The notes: generated by a model not told the origin, from the sequence alone. Counted from the first letter of the stretch, positions 44,184-56,104 are shown. The stretch is 64,000 nucleotides of DNA from Arenicola marina (GCA_964019135.1 OZ025260.1:11712254-11776253), one strand, 5' to 3'. Numbers and translations: made by a program.

Positions 44184-45890
44184 TCAGTATTCTATGCGAA
44201 GTTCATCAAGCGTCTTCTTCATTTTCTCCAGCAACTCGTCAGCGTATTTGAGCATGACGTCCTCGCGGAAGAGCTCCTTTATTCTGTAGCCGTCCTTCAT
44301 GGCACGTCGGTAGTGACAGTCGAGCGCTACGTCTCTGGGGACGTCCCGCGTGGTTTCCATGGTGTCACCCTCCAGCGTGGCGGTGCAAAAGTGGTTCCGT
44401 GCTGCTACGCAATGCATCGGGTTCAAGATAGACTTGACATGAGCGTTGTGGTTACTTGGGTAATCCGCCCGTCGTCGGTAGCGCATGAAGGTGGAGAAGG
44501 CCGGGTAGTTCTCGTCCGGTACGGCGCCGTACTTGTTCTGCATGATGAACTCGTTGTGAAGGAACTTGTAGTTGATGACCGGCTGGCTGCCGCGCGCCTG
44601 CTCCTCTTGGGCCAATCTGTCCAGCAGCTCCACTAGGGTGCGCTCGCGTCGCGGGACAATGATCTCATCGGTGTCGATGATCATGAGTCTGTCGAAGGTG
44701 TAGGCCATTGCGTACATGCAGTGGGTGACGGACAGCGTGCTGCGTACTCGGATATCGTGGTAGTTGTCTTGCTGTTCGATGAAGTTGGACCGTTGGACAG
44801 TTAGGTATCCCTGGTCAATATAGTGACGAAGCACGTGCCACGACTCCGAATCGATGCCGTCGTTCGTCATGAAGACCTTGCCCACCCCGAGGATCCGCTG
44901 CAGCTCGAACCACTCGACCAGCAGCTTCGGGTTCAATTGGTTGTAGACGATGGGGACGCACGTGCCCAGCTTGACTCGCTTCCCGCGCGGGGCCATCACC
45001 ACCACAGGAACCGTCTGCCCGGCCCGCCACTGACCCACCGCCGTCTGCTTATCGGCGCTGTGGCCCAGAGCCACGCGCCGGAGACGGCCAGAGCAGGCGC
45101 GGGGCTTGCACGTGATCGTAACTGACATGTGTACCCGGTCCGGAATAAGGGGCACTTTACCACCAGAATTCGTATTGATGGTGACCGGCCGGGAGATCTC
45201 GAGGTGACCATGTTCTCCATTATCGCCCATGCAATATATATAACAAAATATCGCCCTCGTCGTTTCATCCACGGTTGTGCTGTGTCCGATGACAGAGACG
45301 ATCCGGATGAGGGGTTGTGGAAGGGGCGGCCGCTGGTCCCAGAAGGCGCTGTACATGTACACAGTCCGATCGGTACACGCCACAGTCACGAAGGTCCCGT
45401 CATCCAGCGATCGGTGGTCCCTGAGACTTTCGGGAATCGCTGACACGAGCGGGTACTCCATGGGCACCCTGGATCCATCCTCCAAGATCTCCACCGGTTC
45501 GGCTGAGGTGTTAACGAGGGCTGGCTTGGCAGCGGTAGAGAAGACACCCTCGGTGGTCCTCATGGTAGCGGGCAGGGTCTCTCGTTCGCCGATTCTCGCT
45601 GTTGTTGGGGTCGCGGCGGTCGAGGTTCTAGGGGATTCTTCTGGGATGGTGGTCTCCTCCCCGCCTAACGCTCTCCACTCCTGGTTGGGGCCTCCCCTGC
45701 GCACTGCTGGAGATGACGGTTGGCCATCCGGATCCAGAGAAACCTCTCCGTTCTCCTGAGTCAGTCTTGCCATCGGAGGCCGAGTTATCGGACCCCTTTG
45801 ACCCTCAATGAGCAGCGCCCTCTGGCGGAGGTACACCGGGGTAGCGATGACAAAGATGGCGAGAATGGCCGCCGCACATTGAGCAGTTTT
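44184..45890 (-). CDS. GT92 family glycosyltransferase, gene A (main coding exon)
   Basis: With the two-codon exon 1 the product is about 570 residues starting Met-Asn-Lys-Thr-Ala-Gln. It has a short tail, a signal anchor (CAAAILAIFVIATPVYL, about 7-23), a Ser/Thr/Pro/Glu stem to about residue 145, and a family 92 catalytic domain with KLGTCVPIVYNQLNP, VGKVFMTNDGID, IDTDE (DTDE at about 408-411), NYKFLHNEF and CVAARNHFC blocks. The C-terminus is charged and probably helical (KYADELLEKMKKTLDEL). The expected role is sugar transfer onto glycoproteins or glycans in the Golgi lumen, by analogy with C. elegans GALT-1; the substrate is unknown. The frame is open upstream to 46037, but no conserved ATG starts it and the frame differs from B there, so the exon is taken to begin after the acceptor TTTCGCCAG. 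The gene looks intact. Confidence 0.92.
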   Translation of the reverse strand, partial: KTAQCAAAILAIFVIATPVYLRQRALLIEGQRGPITRPPMARLTQENGEVSLDPDGQPSSPAVRRGGPNQEWRALGGEETTIPEESPRTSTAATPTTARIGERETLPATMRTTEGVFSTAAKPALVNTSAEPVEILEDGSRVPMEYPLVSAIPESLRDHRSLDDGTFVTVACTDRTVYMYSAFWDQRPPLPQPLIRIVSVIGHSTTVDETTRAIFCYIYCMGDNGEHGHLEISRPVTINTNSGGKVPLIPDRVHMSVTITCKPRACSGRLRRVALGHSADKQTAVGQWRAGQTVPVVVMAPRGKRVKLGTCVPIVYNQLNPKLLVEWFELQRILGVGKVFMTNDGIDSESWHVLRHYIDQGYLTVQRSNFIEQQDNYHDIRVRSTLSVTHCMYAMAYTFDRLMIIDTDEIIVPRRERTLVELLDRLAQEEQARGSQPVINYKFLHNEFIMQNKYGAVPDENYPAFSTFMRYRRRADYPSNHNAHVKSILNPMHCVAARNHFCTATLEGDTMETTRDVPRDVALDCHYRRAMKDGYRIKELFREDVMLKYADELLEKMKKTLDELRIEY

Positions 45891-46087
45891 CTGGCGAAAG
45901 AAACACAGACATGACAAAATATTGTAAATACAAATTAAACAGTCTACTCTCTTCCACACTTCCAAACATACATCATTACAATCGATTCCGGTTTTGTGCC
46001 CCTTCAACATCATGGACTGTAACATTGTAATGCACAAAGCCGTAGAATACGCTTACATGCTCACACACTTACGATTAACTCTCACGC

Positions 46088-46180
46088 AAAATACTGACCA
46101 TTGTTTAATTGTATCTATATATAAGACCCCCCCCCTCCCCCTTATCTTTGAAAAATCCTGGATCCGTCACTGTAGAGCAA
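46088..46180. repeat. C-tract dispersed repeat in intron 1 of gene A
   Basis: TATATATAAGACCCCCCCCC and a following GGATCCGTCACTGTAGAGCA are the inverted counterpart of the G-tract repeat in gene D (about 20270-20310). The same element sits in B (59735-59815) and C (34930-35000), so it entered the intron before these copies separated. Confidence 0.6.
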
Positions 46181-46601
46181 CACCAATGGGAAAGACATGC
46201 CTGTTGGCACTTATTTACGTTTGTATGACTACAATGATATGTTGAGAATGGTCATGTGCTTTATAAGTTAGTTCCAGCCAGGCTAATCCATATCTATTTG
46301 GTTCCAGTGGTTTTCTCGTGCAGTAATACATTGCAGGAGCAGCTTAAAATCGTTGGTAGATGCTACAGAGACTTGCCGCCATAACGATGCATCATCATAG
46401 ATTCGTTTATAGGACGCTTTACCCGAAGCAAACACATATGTATCAAGTTATTACTGCGAAAATGGAATACCGAAACGCAGCTATGCTCTGATAATTTAAA
46501 TAAAGAAAAACAATAGTTCAATTGATAAACATGAGAATAGTTTACACCACACCCATGTAACAGAAGCGATCTGGTCTCTTTGCATGCTGGTAGATACTTA
46601 C

Positions 46602-46636
46602 GTTCATGCCGGTACGTGTGTCGATCCTCCTGCTGC
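46602..46636 (-). CDS. GT92 gene A, exon 1 (two coding codons)
   Basis: On the minus strand, GCAGCAGGAGGATCGACACA and onward leads to ATG AAC (46607-46602) and then a consensus donor GTAAGTAT. Splicing to 45890 (711-bp intron) keeps frame and gives a compact type II signal anchor. TTGCTTCACAG before 46636 could be an acceptor, in which case a further 5' exon exists; alternatively the first exon extends upstream. The ATG has G at -3. Confidence 0.55.
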
Positions 46637-48009
46637 CTGTGAAGCAAAGTGCAAGAGGGTCTTGTTTGTCTGTCCCTGCCGCTATAGTGCCTTATTTAAG
46701 AGTTTATCGTTTGCTTGCCGCCCAAATCGATTTACCCACATCCATTCATGGCATATTGTGAAGTAAGTTCGATAGCCAAGGCAAGTATCATGACCAGTTT
46801 TATCATGTTAACCTTTCTAACCGATTTAATCTTGTAGCCAAATGGGTGCGCTAGTTCTTGCAAATCACGCCACAATGTCACAATATTGATCTGTGATGTG
46901 GATTAACGGAGAACAATGCCAGTTTTTATCGGCAATCGCGATGACTATGGGGTATAACTATAAAAGTTATAAAAGTAAAATTCGATGCTGCAGAAAAGTT
47001 TTTTTTCACTGCGCGTTGCTCCATCTGGCGATTGAGCCAGGAAACAATGACCTTCGTTTTCTGTGACTGAGAAGTTTCATAAGTTGGCGATATTTTTCTC
47101 CATATCGGCATATATATCTACTCTTTTTTTCCAATAACGGTAAATTTGTTTAAAATAATAAATAATGTCAGATGTAACATAATGATCGACTGCATCTGAA
47201 AAAAATCTGACACTGATTCAACTGACACAGCCGGAAGGTGGGGGCGTCTGCACTGCCTACTAACAAACTCTGTTGATGTGAGGTATATTTCTGAATGAGT
47301 TTCGAACATCATATTGAGCGCCTTTGTTTATTCAAAACAGGTTTAAGTTTAGCCAAACGTTAAACGTAAACATGCTATAGCGCGTATTTTTCTATTCTCA
47401 GCAAATGAGAATCCTCAACAAGATTACTTCCACATCTTTAACAATTTCAACCTTGTTGACACTTTAGTTTACACGATGACGTCAACATATTCATTACAAA
47501 CCTCAACAAAACTACAAACGCGTTTCTTTATCCTCTTCGTTTACAATAATAAATCCTTTCAGACGTAACCAACTTCTGAAGCTTTTTCAGTTTTAATCAA
47601 AGGATAACAGCCTCATGGATGCTTTTGATTTTCCATTCACAGCCACGGCTCCGACACAACCAGGCCTGGCTCACTCTCCTTGGAGTGAAATCACTCTCCG
47701 TGGAGCGAGCCAGGCCTGGTGACCACAGGCACAGCCGACACGGCCACACTACTCACACAGGTCACGCTGAACGGAAATACCCATCTGAATTATTTTGAAA
47801 ATTATATTATTTTAAATACATTTTGCGCTACAAATTGTATGTTCTTTTTCACAGATCCGAACAACATGGCCCGACAGCTGCAAGAATCTGACTGATCCGG
47901 TGCGTCAAGAGATCCATACGTCAATAGATGCGCCCTCTGTGTGCATGAGGGGGTCATCAAGAATTATCTACATTCAGTGGTCCAAGGTGTCGGTCATTTG
48001 GTGGCGTAA

Positions 48010-48545
48010 TGTTGTGCTGACGGCCTACCAATGTTGGCTCTCTGGACAAAACCCAACAATGATGTAGCGACCGACGCTGGCCCAACGAAGGTCCAACGTC
48101 ATTGTGCTATCTGGGTTCTGACCAGAGTCAGTGGCTGTTCGTCTACCTTCTATCCTATTCTTCTATTTTGTTCAAGAAATGTTATGTTAAGTCTAAAATG
48201 TGTATTTATTTATTATTTACATGCAGTGGTCTAGCGCGTTGGTCAATTCGCGGCCGCATTTTTTGTTGCGCCAAAGATGTGCCAACGTTGGCCAACGTTG
48301 ACCCAAATACCGTGGCCCAACGATGTTTGCCGACGATGGGCCAATGATGGGGGTATGATGATTGCCATAGTTAGGCCAATGCTGGTCCACCGTCGTGTGA
48401 TGCCATGAAGACGGTGTACCAACATTTACCGGCTGGACAAACCTACGTTGGGCCAGTGATGTTTAGCGACAGTGGGCCAATGTAGCGGCCGACATTGGGC
48501 CAACGATGGTCCACCGTCACTGTGCTATCTGGGCTCGAAAATGTA
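48010..48545. repeat. GGCCAACG-rich palindromic patch (unit A)
   Basis: Short palindromic words such as TTGGGCCA, TGGCCCAACGATGG, CAACGTTGGCCAACGTTG and GCGGCCGACATTGGCCCAAC recur. Copies are at 37370-37690 (C, about 205 bp shorter, lacking the part from the NotI-like GCGGCCGC to ACAAACC) and 61620-62150 (B). The texture resembles miniature DNA transposons and the interior of the TIR element at 10970-11731, but ends are not defined. Confidence 0.45.
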
Positions 48546-48659
48546 TACATTTGACATTGATGTTGAGTAAAACTCCAATTCAATGATTACTTAAAAATGT
48601 GTTTGCATCAGACACATGTGACGAGTGTATCCAAAAGCGTTTGGTTTTATTCGCAGAAA

Positions 48660-50463
48660 TATTGAATAACCGGTAAATCTATTCCGTTTTTGTACCCATT
48701 AAAAATCAAAGATTTATGCATTGTAATGCCTGATGAGTGCACAAAACATTCATACCAGGTCCTGTCACTGAAGACGTATCTGTCAACGATCAAATGTCAA
48801 GCAAAACTACTGACCTTTGTTCAATTATATATGTATATAAGATAAAGTATCGTGCCCCCTCCCCCCACTTTGTTGATCCTCCACAGTGCAACAACTCCAA
48901 CTTGAAGGATATACGTGTCGGTCCATATTCATTCTTCCTAACCACATAGATATATTGAGAAGAAAAGCAATGGGCATGTACTTTACAGTTAGTACTGATT
49001 CATCGCTATTTGGACTCGAGTGGCTTTCTCGTGAAGTAATAACAATGAAATGATGCCGGTTTTGTGTACACAGGGTCTAAACATGGGCCGCGGAACGTCC
49101 CGAGAGAATGAATAATGAATGGATGACTGCATGAAGACCCGGAGTGCGTGTCTAGGCCCGGATGTGCCCTACTGACTATTGATCAACTGTCTAGTGCCAC
49201 TGCAGCTGCCCCTGGTAAGCGCCTTTGTCGTCATAGAACGGAGACATTTCTAGTCGTGTCTTTGCCATCTTACGTTCAGACATCAATTACAATAGACCTG
49301 ACAAAATGTAATAACGGGATTGTCTTTCTGCAAAATAAAAATAATAAGTTGCTTGAGCAGTTGGTGACAAGCCAAGGAATCTTATTACGTGGTATTTTAT
49401 TAGCTTGTGCTTACCGTTAATCTTACCGTTATAATGCCTAAATTGTAAAGGAGGGTAATATTCTCAATGCTTCCAATCTGAGTTTTAAGAGGGAGGGAAA
49501 TGACATTATAGAGAAACATAAATGCGGTTGGCCTTTACAATGCACCTCATTGGCAACATAAGCCATACAGAACATCATGTCAATCTTCAAGCATTATAGA
49601 GAAATTTCCAAGTAGCCCCCATCGGCAATGCTCCCAGAAATAAACAGACCGGACCTCAGTTTGGCTACGTTGATTCACGTGTTTGTTGCGGTTTCCTGGA
49701 GTAAAATAGCAGTAGCCTACTATGGGACAATTCTTAATTCTTCGATCTTCAATAAACAGCTTAAGAAGTTTAAAATGAAACGTGGACGAACACTTTAAAA
49801 TCTGTTCAACCCTTTTCAATCGATATAGTTCTGTAGGGGCAGATGTCGTTGGTAGGCGCTAAAGAGGATTGCCGTCATCACGATGCATCATAGATTCGCT
49901 TACCCAAACTCGTTTCACCTCCAAAAAAGAACATATGTTGCAAGTTGGTTCTGCATAAATGATTCTTCAAAGGCAGCTATGCTCTCACAATTTGAAGAAA
50001 AAAAACAAGAACCCAAGTGACGAACATGGGATAAGTTCACGCCATATGTTACAGAAGCGATCTGATCGGGGTGCATGCTGGTACATACTTGCGTTCCCGT
50101 CAGGATGTGTGTCGATCCTCTGCAGCTGTCTTTAAAGCGATGTGTGAAATAAGGTCCCCTTGTCTGTTCCGGCTTCTGTCGCTGCAGTGTCTTCCTTAGA
50201 CAGGATAATGAAAATGTAGGACTGCTACAGAATTTTACAGAATTTGAGAGTTGAATATTGTGGTATAACGGGTACAAAAGCGTTAGATCTGAAATGGACT
50301 CAAATCATGTAACCTGGCCGAAACCGCCCTGTTGCATATTTAATCGATAATCGTTGCCATAGTGAACAATGCCACATGACGTTACGCCAAACAAATTGAG
50401 GTGGTAGATCTCAATGGCCCGCTTAGTTGCCTAGTTGCACGTGCCTCGTATCTTGGCCACGAA
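48660..50463 (-). pseudogene. headless GT92 5' region (distal exon 1 and intron relic) of unit A
   Basis: In order, this stretch matches intron 1 and exon 1 of the GT92 genes: GCATTGTAATGCCTGATGAG and ACCAGGTCCTGTCACTGAA (shared with the upstream edge of C1), the AT run and C-tract, TGGCTTTCTCGTG-AGTAATA, GATGCATCATAGATTCG, GCAGCTATGCTC and the exon-1 block near 50095-50130. No catalytic exon follows. The ATG of exon 1 is changed here (ACGGGAAC), while it is kept in C (39282) and B (63741). It is probably the 5' end of a GT92 copy that lost its coding exon. Confidence 0.6.
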
Positions 50464-50956
50464 GTATGGTGTAAAAGGTCAACTATATGTGGAAAGGCTT
50501 GCAATTTACGGACAGTCAGTCACAAAATGATTGACTGTGATCGCTGTATGCGGCTGTTAAACCAAGGAAGCAGATCCGTTAACGCCTTAAATATAGCGCG
50601 ACTTTTGCATGGCGTTAGGTGACGCCCCGCTAAATCGTGCTCTTGTTGTATTGATGAGTTGCCACCAAAATTGCCTAACGCCATGCAAAACACGCCCGTA
50701 TTCTCGAATGAGTTGTGATTTGCGCAACTCAACTGCCTCGCAAATATCGCTGCGAAGAATCGCAAAAGTTTCATCGCCAGTGGTATTCATGGCGACACTT
50801 TCCATGGAAAGTCCTTTATTTCGGCGGAGGATCCGGCAGCCGATCGTTACGCTTCGTGAAGATCCACTCACGAATCTCAGCAATAAAACGTCTATATTTG
50901 ATGTGCTGAGGTATCATTACAAGGCCACAGTCAGGCCAAAGTAGTGCTTCGTGCCA

Positions 50957-51290
50957 TAGGGCTGTACAGTCACTTCGGGATCTTATCGAGACCCCACGAG
51001 ACAGGGATACCTATGCTCTACGTCAATGCCTAGCATCAACGGCCTGTACGTGCTGCCTACCTTCCGGTTGTTTGCCTTCACTCGCCTCACACACAAGATC
51101 GGCTAAAGCTGTCCTTGGAAGCACAAATAACCACTGAAGTTATGTGCATATCCGAATTATAACCATCCGAGTAGATTTATGTAATGTATGAGCGGTTAGG
51201 CAGTTGAAAAACCAGAATGCGGTTGTCTCATGAGTGACTGTCAGTGTCAGGCGATCTAACGTGCTGCGCGGGGTTTTCCATGTCGTATGA
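50957..51290 (+). repeat. dispersed repeat R, copy 2
   Basis: It matches 53557-53868 over its whole length: CTGTACAGTCACT, GTCAATGCCTAGCATCAAC, CCTGTACGTGCTGCCTACCT, GTGCATATCCGAATTATAAC, AGAATGCGGTTGTCTCATGA and GTGTCAGGCGATCTAA. Its first 195 bp match 25371-25563 inverted. Confidence 0.85.
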
Positions 51291-53556
51291 CGTAATAATC
51301 ATCATGACGCGCGTGTCTGCGCGCGGTATGTATGGTTACGTAACAACGCTCCTTATATGGACTGAGCAGGTGAGGACACTGGTGCTCCGTTTGTCGTAGA
51401 ACTGTAAGCATCGATGATTTGGCTCAAAATACAACGCTTCCAACAGCCTCATCGAAGGGACCACATGCATTATGGAGAGATAAATGTTTTATCTTTAATA
51501 ATATTATGATTTTATAGTTAGCCATGCCTGGACCAAAGCAAACAAAAAATAGTTTCACACCCACTCGATTCTTCACGCACAAACCGCGCAGCCGGCCGGT
51601 TCCCAAAACTAAAACGTTGACTACAATGAGTGCGAGTCACGCAGTTGCAGCAAGGCACCAGCGTGAGGCGCAGTCGTTCTAAGAGCACGTGTTTTTTTGT
51701 TGGTCCCCAAAAGACCTAAACCGGAAAAAGATCCCGCGAGAACTGTACAGCCCTATTCCAAGCGCGCGTAGTTTAGTGACGTCAAATGACGTCAAATATT
51801 GCCCATTATTATTTGTACGAAACGCGCTCCGACAATTTGGGTATCCATGATAAATACTTTAAGCTTTACCAGTACACTTACAATGCCGCCCACCCGACCC
51901 CCACATACTCACTGCTGACAAGGCAAAGTGATGAGTGTGATATGCACTCCAAATTTTTGTAACATTGTATCGTTCATTTATTTGTTGACGTCATGGAAAG
52001 CAATGGATACACGCACCGAGCGTCACGACCAGCACGCTGTCATTCTTTCCTTTTGAACCTTTAGTTGGCTAACTGCAGCATACAAGTACACAATTTCATT
52101 CCGACTGGCCGAGTTGGGGCCGTCATATCACACATTTTATACTTCGGGGAATAACGAATCATGGTGAATTATCTTGATAGCAATTCTATTTTTCAAATTT
52201 ATTTTATTGGCGGCTAACCCGGGTTGGCAGGCACCCTTTTCCGGAACCATTTCCGGAAAACTACATATTATAAGCCGCACCTGGATTTTGGCCTCACCAA
52301 AGTGGTGTGTAACACAAGTGGCTGGCTCTCCTGGCCCCTATCAAGCCAATTAATTTGTTATACAAGCAGTCGCGACTACTAACAACATTCACCTCTCCCT
52401 CTCCGATCGCAGCTCTTATCAAGTGTCCAGTTATTGTAACAATCCTAGTTGCCTTTTTACCTATAGTCTATATATTTTGGGAACCCGCGCAAGTATACAA
52501 TAATAAAGTGGTAGAATTAAAGATATATGTAGGAAGTAAATAAACCGTACTCGTTTTTGTAGCCAACTTACAGGAATGGCAGTGCCAATTCAGCTGTTTA
52601 TCAATTGTGAGACCTTGTACAGACCTAGTACAGACCCTAAGGTATATCTGTGCCCCGCCCCTGTCAAATGCTGTGCCACCTGGCATCTCCTTAGATATCA
52701 CCATGCATCAAGCTTCGTAGTTGATGCGTTCTTTCTTACTAACGATTATAACGTGTGCAGTACGCAACGTGCAGCGCGATTTTGTTCAGAGCCCCTCGAT
52801 CCCCGGCTGCAAATCTTCAGTGGCGCCCTTCTGCCACCCCCCTCCCCCCCCCCCCCCCACCTCCTTTAACAACGAGCGATATCTGTGGCGTATACCCATC
52901 CCCTGCCCGGTCGTAAGTTTCAATGGACCCACCGCCCCCCCCCCCCTTTTCAATTCCCGTATCCGCCCCTGATGTTAAACATCTTATTGCCCGCCCTCCT
53001 TTCAATAACCTGCACACGCCCTTGATTAAATATATATACCAGATAAAACAACTTAAACCACGCAGTCGCAGGCACGCATTCGCGTGTCAATGCATGCTCC
53101 GTGCGAGACAACTTTTGACGACTCCAACTTATGAAGCCACAACTCACCATCACGCAGTCGGTGCGGTTTTTGGCGAAAGCGAAACATAACCAAAGGAAAT
53201 GACTACTTTCGATGAAAACGAAATGTTTGTATTTGAGTTATTCTTTATGATACTAGCATTGGTGAACGAAATTAATATTGGGTTCTCACGTTCTTTAAGC
53301 GTACTTTTTCTTGATATTGATAGTATACCATAGCATTGTCGCATCTTGTCTTGAGCTTGATTTAATTTTAGGCATTATACAATGTTCGATCAATGATCGA
53401 TCGGTCGTATTTCTGGGGCATTACATCTATTCACATTTGAAAATACATGTTGATCTCCCCCGTTGCACAATAGCGCACGTACTTTGATATGAAAATGTCC
53501 CTAACAAGTGCAAAGAAGTAGATGTACTTGCCAACATTCGTAAACCTGTTCGATAT

Positions 53557-53868
53557 TAGGGTTGTACAGTCACTACCGCATCTGATCGAGACAACGATAC
53601 TTATGCTCTGTGTCAATGCCTAGCATCAACAGCCTGTACGTGCTGCCTACCTTCTGGTTGTTTGCCTTCACTCACGTCACACACAAAATCGGCTGAAGTT
53701 AGGATTCACAACTAACCACTGAATTTAATGCGCATATCCGAATTATAACCATCAGAGTATATTTATGTAATAGATGTGCAGTTAGACAGTTGATAAAACA
53801 GAATGCGGTTGTCTCATGAATGACTGTCAGTGTCAGGCGATCTAATGTGCTGTGCAGGGTTTTCCCGA
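53557..53868 (+). repeat. dispersed repeat R, copy 3
   Basis: See copy 2; this copy has point differences and a small deletion near 53698. In both copies a GGGTTTTCC word ends the match, and the same word at about 54255 precedes the start of duplication unit B. Confidence 0.85.
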
Positions 53869-56104
53869 TCTCACGACAGATGGCGTTACGCTTGAGCCAT
53901 AGTCCCTCTGGAACCACGTCAAATTTAACCATCAGAATTATCCCTCATTAAATTTAAATAATCGAAGAAAAATTCGCAGTTTGGCATCAAATACACCACT
54001 GTTTAGCAGTTACTGCGCCACTGGTTTTGAACTTTGAACCCCGTGTTATTTTTAAATATTTTCTCGCTTAACTCTTCCATAGTGATCATTCGACAACGGA
54101 AATTTGTTTTTCTTTGTGCATCGAAAGTCTATTATTATCTAAATTACCCTCTAAAGCCATTCGTGTCTCCACTATCGTTGGGGTCAACCGTGAGGTGGGC
54201 GGGGACGTGGAGCAGAGGTGATGTGAGGGACTAGTTCTCTCTGCCGGCAGAGTGGGTTTTCCATGTCGTATGACGTAATAACCATCAACACATCTTATAT
54301 AATTATGGATTGAGCCGGCGGGGACAATTATGCACTGTTTGTAAAGACAGATGACACACAATGCCCAACCATAATATATATTTGCATAGGGTCACTCAGA
54401 TCATGAAGGTGACCTAAACAATTAATCTTGACCCATTACGGCCGGCTTCGCGGGGGAGGCACTATGCTTACATGGGCATACGCATATGTGCCTTCCAAAC
54501 AAGAGCGGAGCTAGAGAGGGGCCTAGGGAGGGTATGGGTGTGTCAGCCCCCCCCCCCCCCCCCAACGCAGAATCCAGTATTTGTTCTCGATGTGCCTGTC
54601 TAAGGAAGCAACATTCTCCCAGTCAATCCTTCAGTTTTAAAGAAAATTTATCATTGGTGACCTTATTAAATATAGCCTTAGCCTCGCTTGTACAGGTTGG
54701 TTTCAATTTTCGTACATAGATATTTGGTTCCTGAGAATCAAAAAGTTTCTAGAAAATTTGGCATAGATAGATCGGTTAATGGTTAGTTGCCACTTGACCC
54801 TGTAATTATCTCACTGGACAAGGAATGACTCTTATTATCACGGCTTCTAGTTCCTAATTCTCTCTCAGTGTCCACAGGATTACATACTTTTTTCTCAAGC
54901 TCATTGTTTTTAGCAAACAAATGCCAGCAGAATCTGTAATTCAGCAGTATCTTAGTTGCAGTTATTAATTTAGTGTTACCCTGTTATTGACAAAAATTCA
55001 AAATGATTTCTATGATAATTATCAGTATTTAGTATTCTATATCGAGAATTACCCAAGCTTGGTCCACAGTCATGGTATTATATTATAATATGAATAGGCA
55101 TTGCCTAAGTTGCGAGCTCACCCAAATTAAAAAATAATAAAGGCCTAGCTCTTAAAGCTGCTGTATCAACTGCAGCAGCCAGCTGTCCTAGTCTTATATG
55201 TTTCTAGACAACTAGACCCAAAACCAACATGGGTATAGTTAGTTTGGGGTTGAGTTAGCTTGGGGTCGAGTTGGCTTGGGGTTGAGTAGGTGATGGGTCG
55301 GGCGTGTTGTGGGTCGAGTTGACTAGATGCTGTCTTATATCTGCTGTATTAGCTGAAGTAGTCTATATTCTTAAAGCTGCCTGTACTGAAATATCTTATT
55401 TAAGTTATAGAAATGATGTTTTTATATATTTTTTTAATTAAAAATAAGATGGATGGCTTAGTTGTTTAGCGGTAATTTTTGCTTAAATACATATATGCAG
55501 AGAAGCACAAAAATAAGTAGTTGCTTGAGTCTATAATTAATCATATTACATCTATTTTATGATAATTAATATCTTATTCATTTTTAATTTTCTGACCCTT
55601 TTATCCGTTTGCTAAAATTATATATAAATACACCACAAGTAAGTTTCTTGAACACTCACCACATGTCAGAAGTACAATGTATGTTTTATTATCATCCGTC
55701 TTCTTCTATCATCCTAGATCTATACAATTTGCTACCTATGTAATACTGGTATCTCTCACAAAAAATGTTTTTAGAAAGTAAAGATAAAAAAAGATAAGTA
55801 AACTGGGCATGTGTTACCAAATTTCCAGTGTATAAGTCACACCCACTGATTTTGAGAAATAATTAGACTTGAGCCATAGATAAGTCGCACCAGTGTATAA
55901 GTAAAATGAAGTAAACTGACCATAAGTTAGTTGCCTATTTACCGGTAGACACTTTTACATGCTAAACCCTGTTTATTATGTATACTTGGTATCTCTATTT
56001 GAAAGTAATACTGCTTGAGTAGGAGTAGTCCAGACAGTTTTCTGATCCTCAAAATGGTACACATTTGTGTTGTATATCAATATGAGCTACTAAAACTGTT
56101 GTTT

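Larger units (their letters stand above)
39692..50463. repeat. segmental duplication unit A
   Basis: From CACATCTTATATAATTATGG at 39692 the sequence matches unit B, which starts at 54289, and continues through GT92 gene A and its flank to 50463. The offset falls from about 14.6 kb at the left to about 13.65 kb at the right because B lacks several segments. Similarity is very high across coding and non-coding parts, which points to a recent duplication of DNA rather than retroposition. Confidence 0.93.
50464..54288. other. spacer between duplication units A and B
   Basis: No gene is firmly supported. The minus strand at 50587-50883 has a 98-residue frame without recognised domain. 52805-52960 has two C runs next to CCACC/GGACC words. 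A plus-strand segment at 52413-52530 has an acceptor-like CTCTCCGATCGCAG and encodes a hydrophobic stretch (see findings). TTATAAGCCGCACCTGGATT near 52269 resembles a common dispersed repeat word. Copies of repeat R at 50957 and 53557 are listed separately. Confidence 0.4.

Noticed and set aside
44034-44636. 200-codon plus-strand frame (and its twin at 57747-58349)
   Set aside because: It is antisense to the C-terminal coding part of GT92 genes A and B; openness is a by-product of GC-rich coding sequence. Other antisense frames across the GT92 exons were dropped for the same reason.
45891-46037. N-terminal extension of the gene A frame (about 49 codons)
   Set aside because: It begins without a conserved ATG, differs in frame from B and D, and ends in a good splice acceptor; best read as intron.
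46363-46647. Minus-strand frame of 94 codons with a Cys/His-rich look
   Set aside because: It overlaps exon 1 and intron 1 of GT92 gene A, and the frame is not maintained in units B and D.
50587-50883. 98-codon minus-strand frame as a gene
   Set aside because: No ATG at its start, no recognised domain, and it lies in a repeat-bounded spacer. It could be a transposon scrap but cannot be supported.
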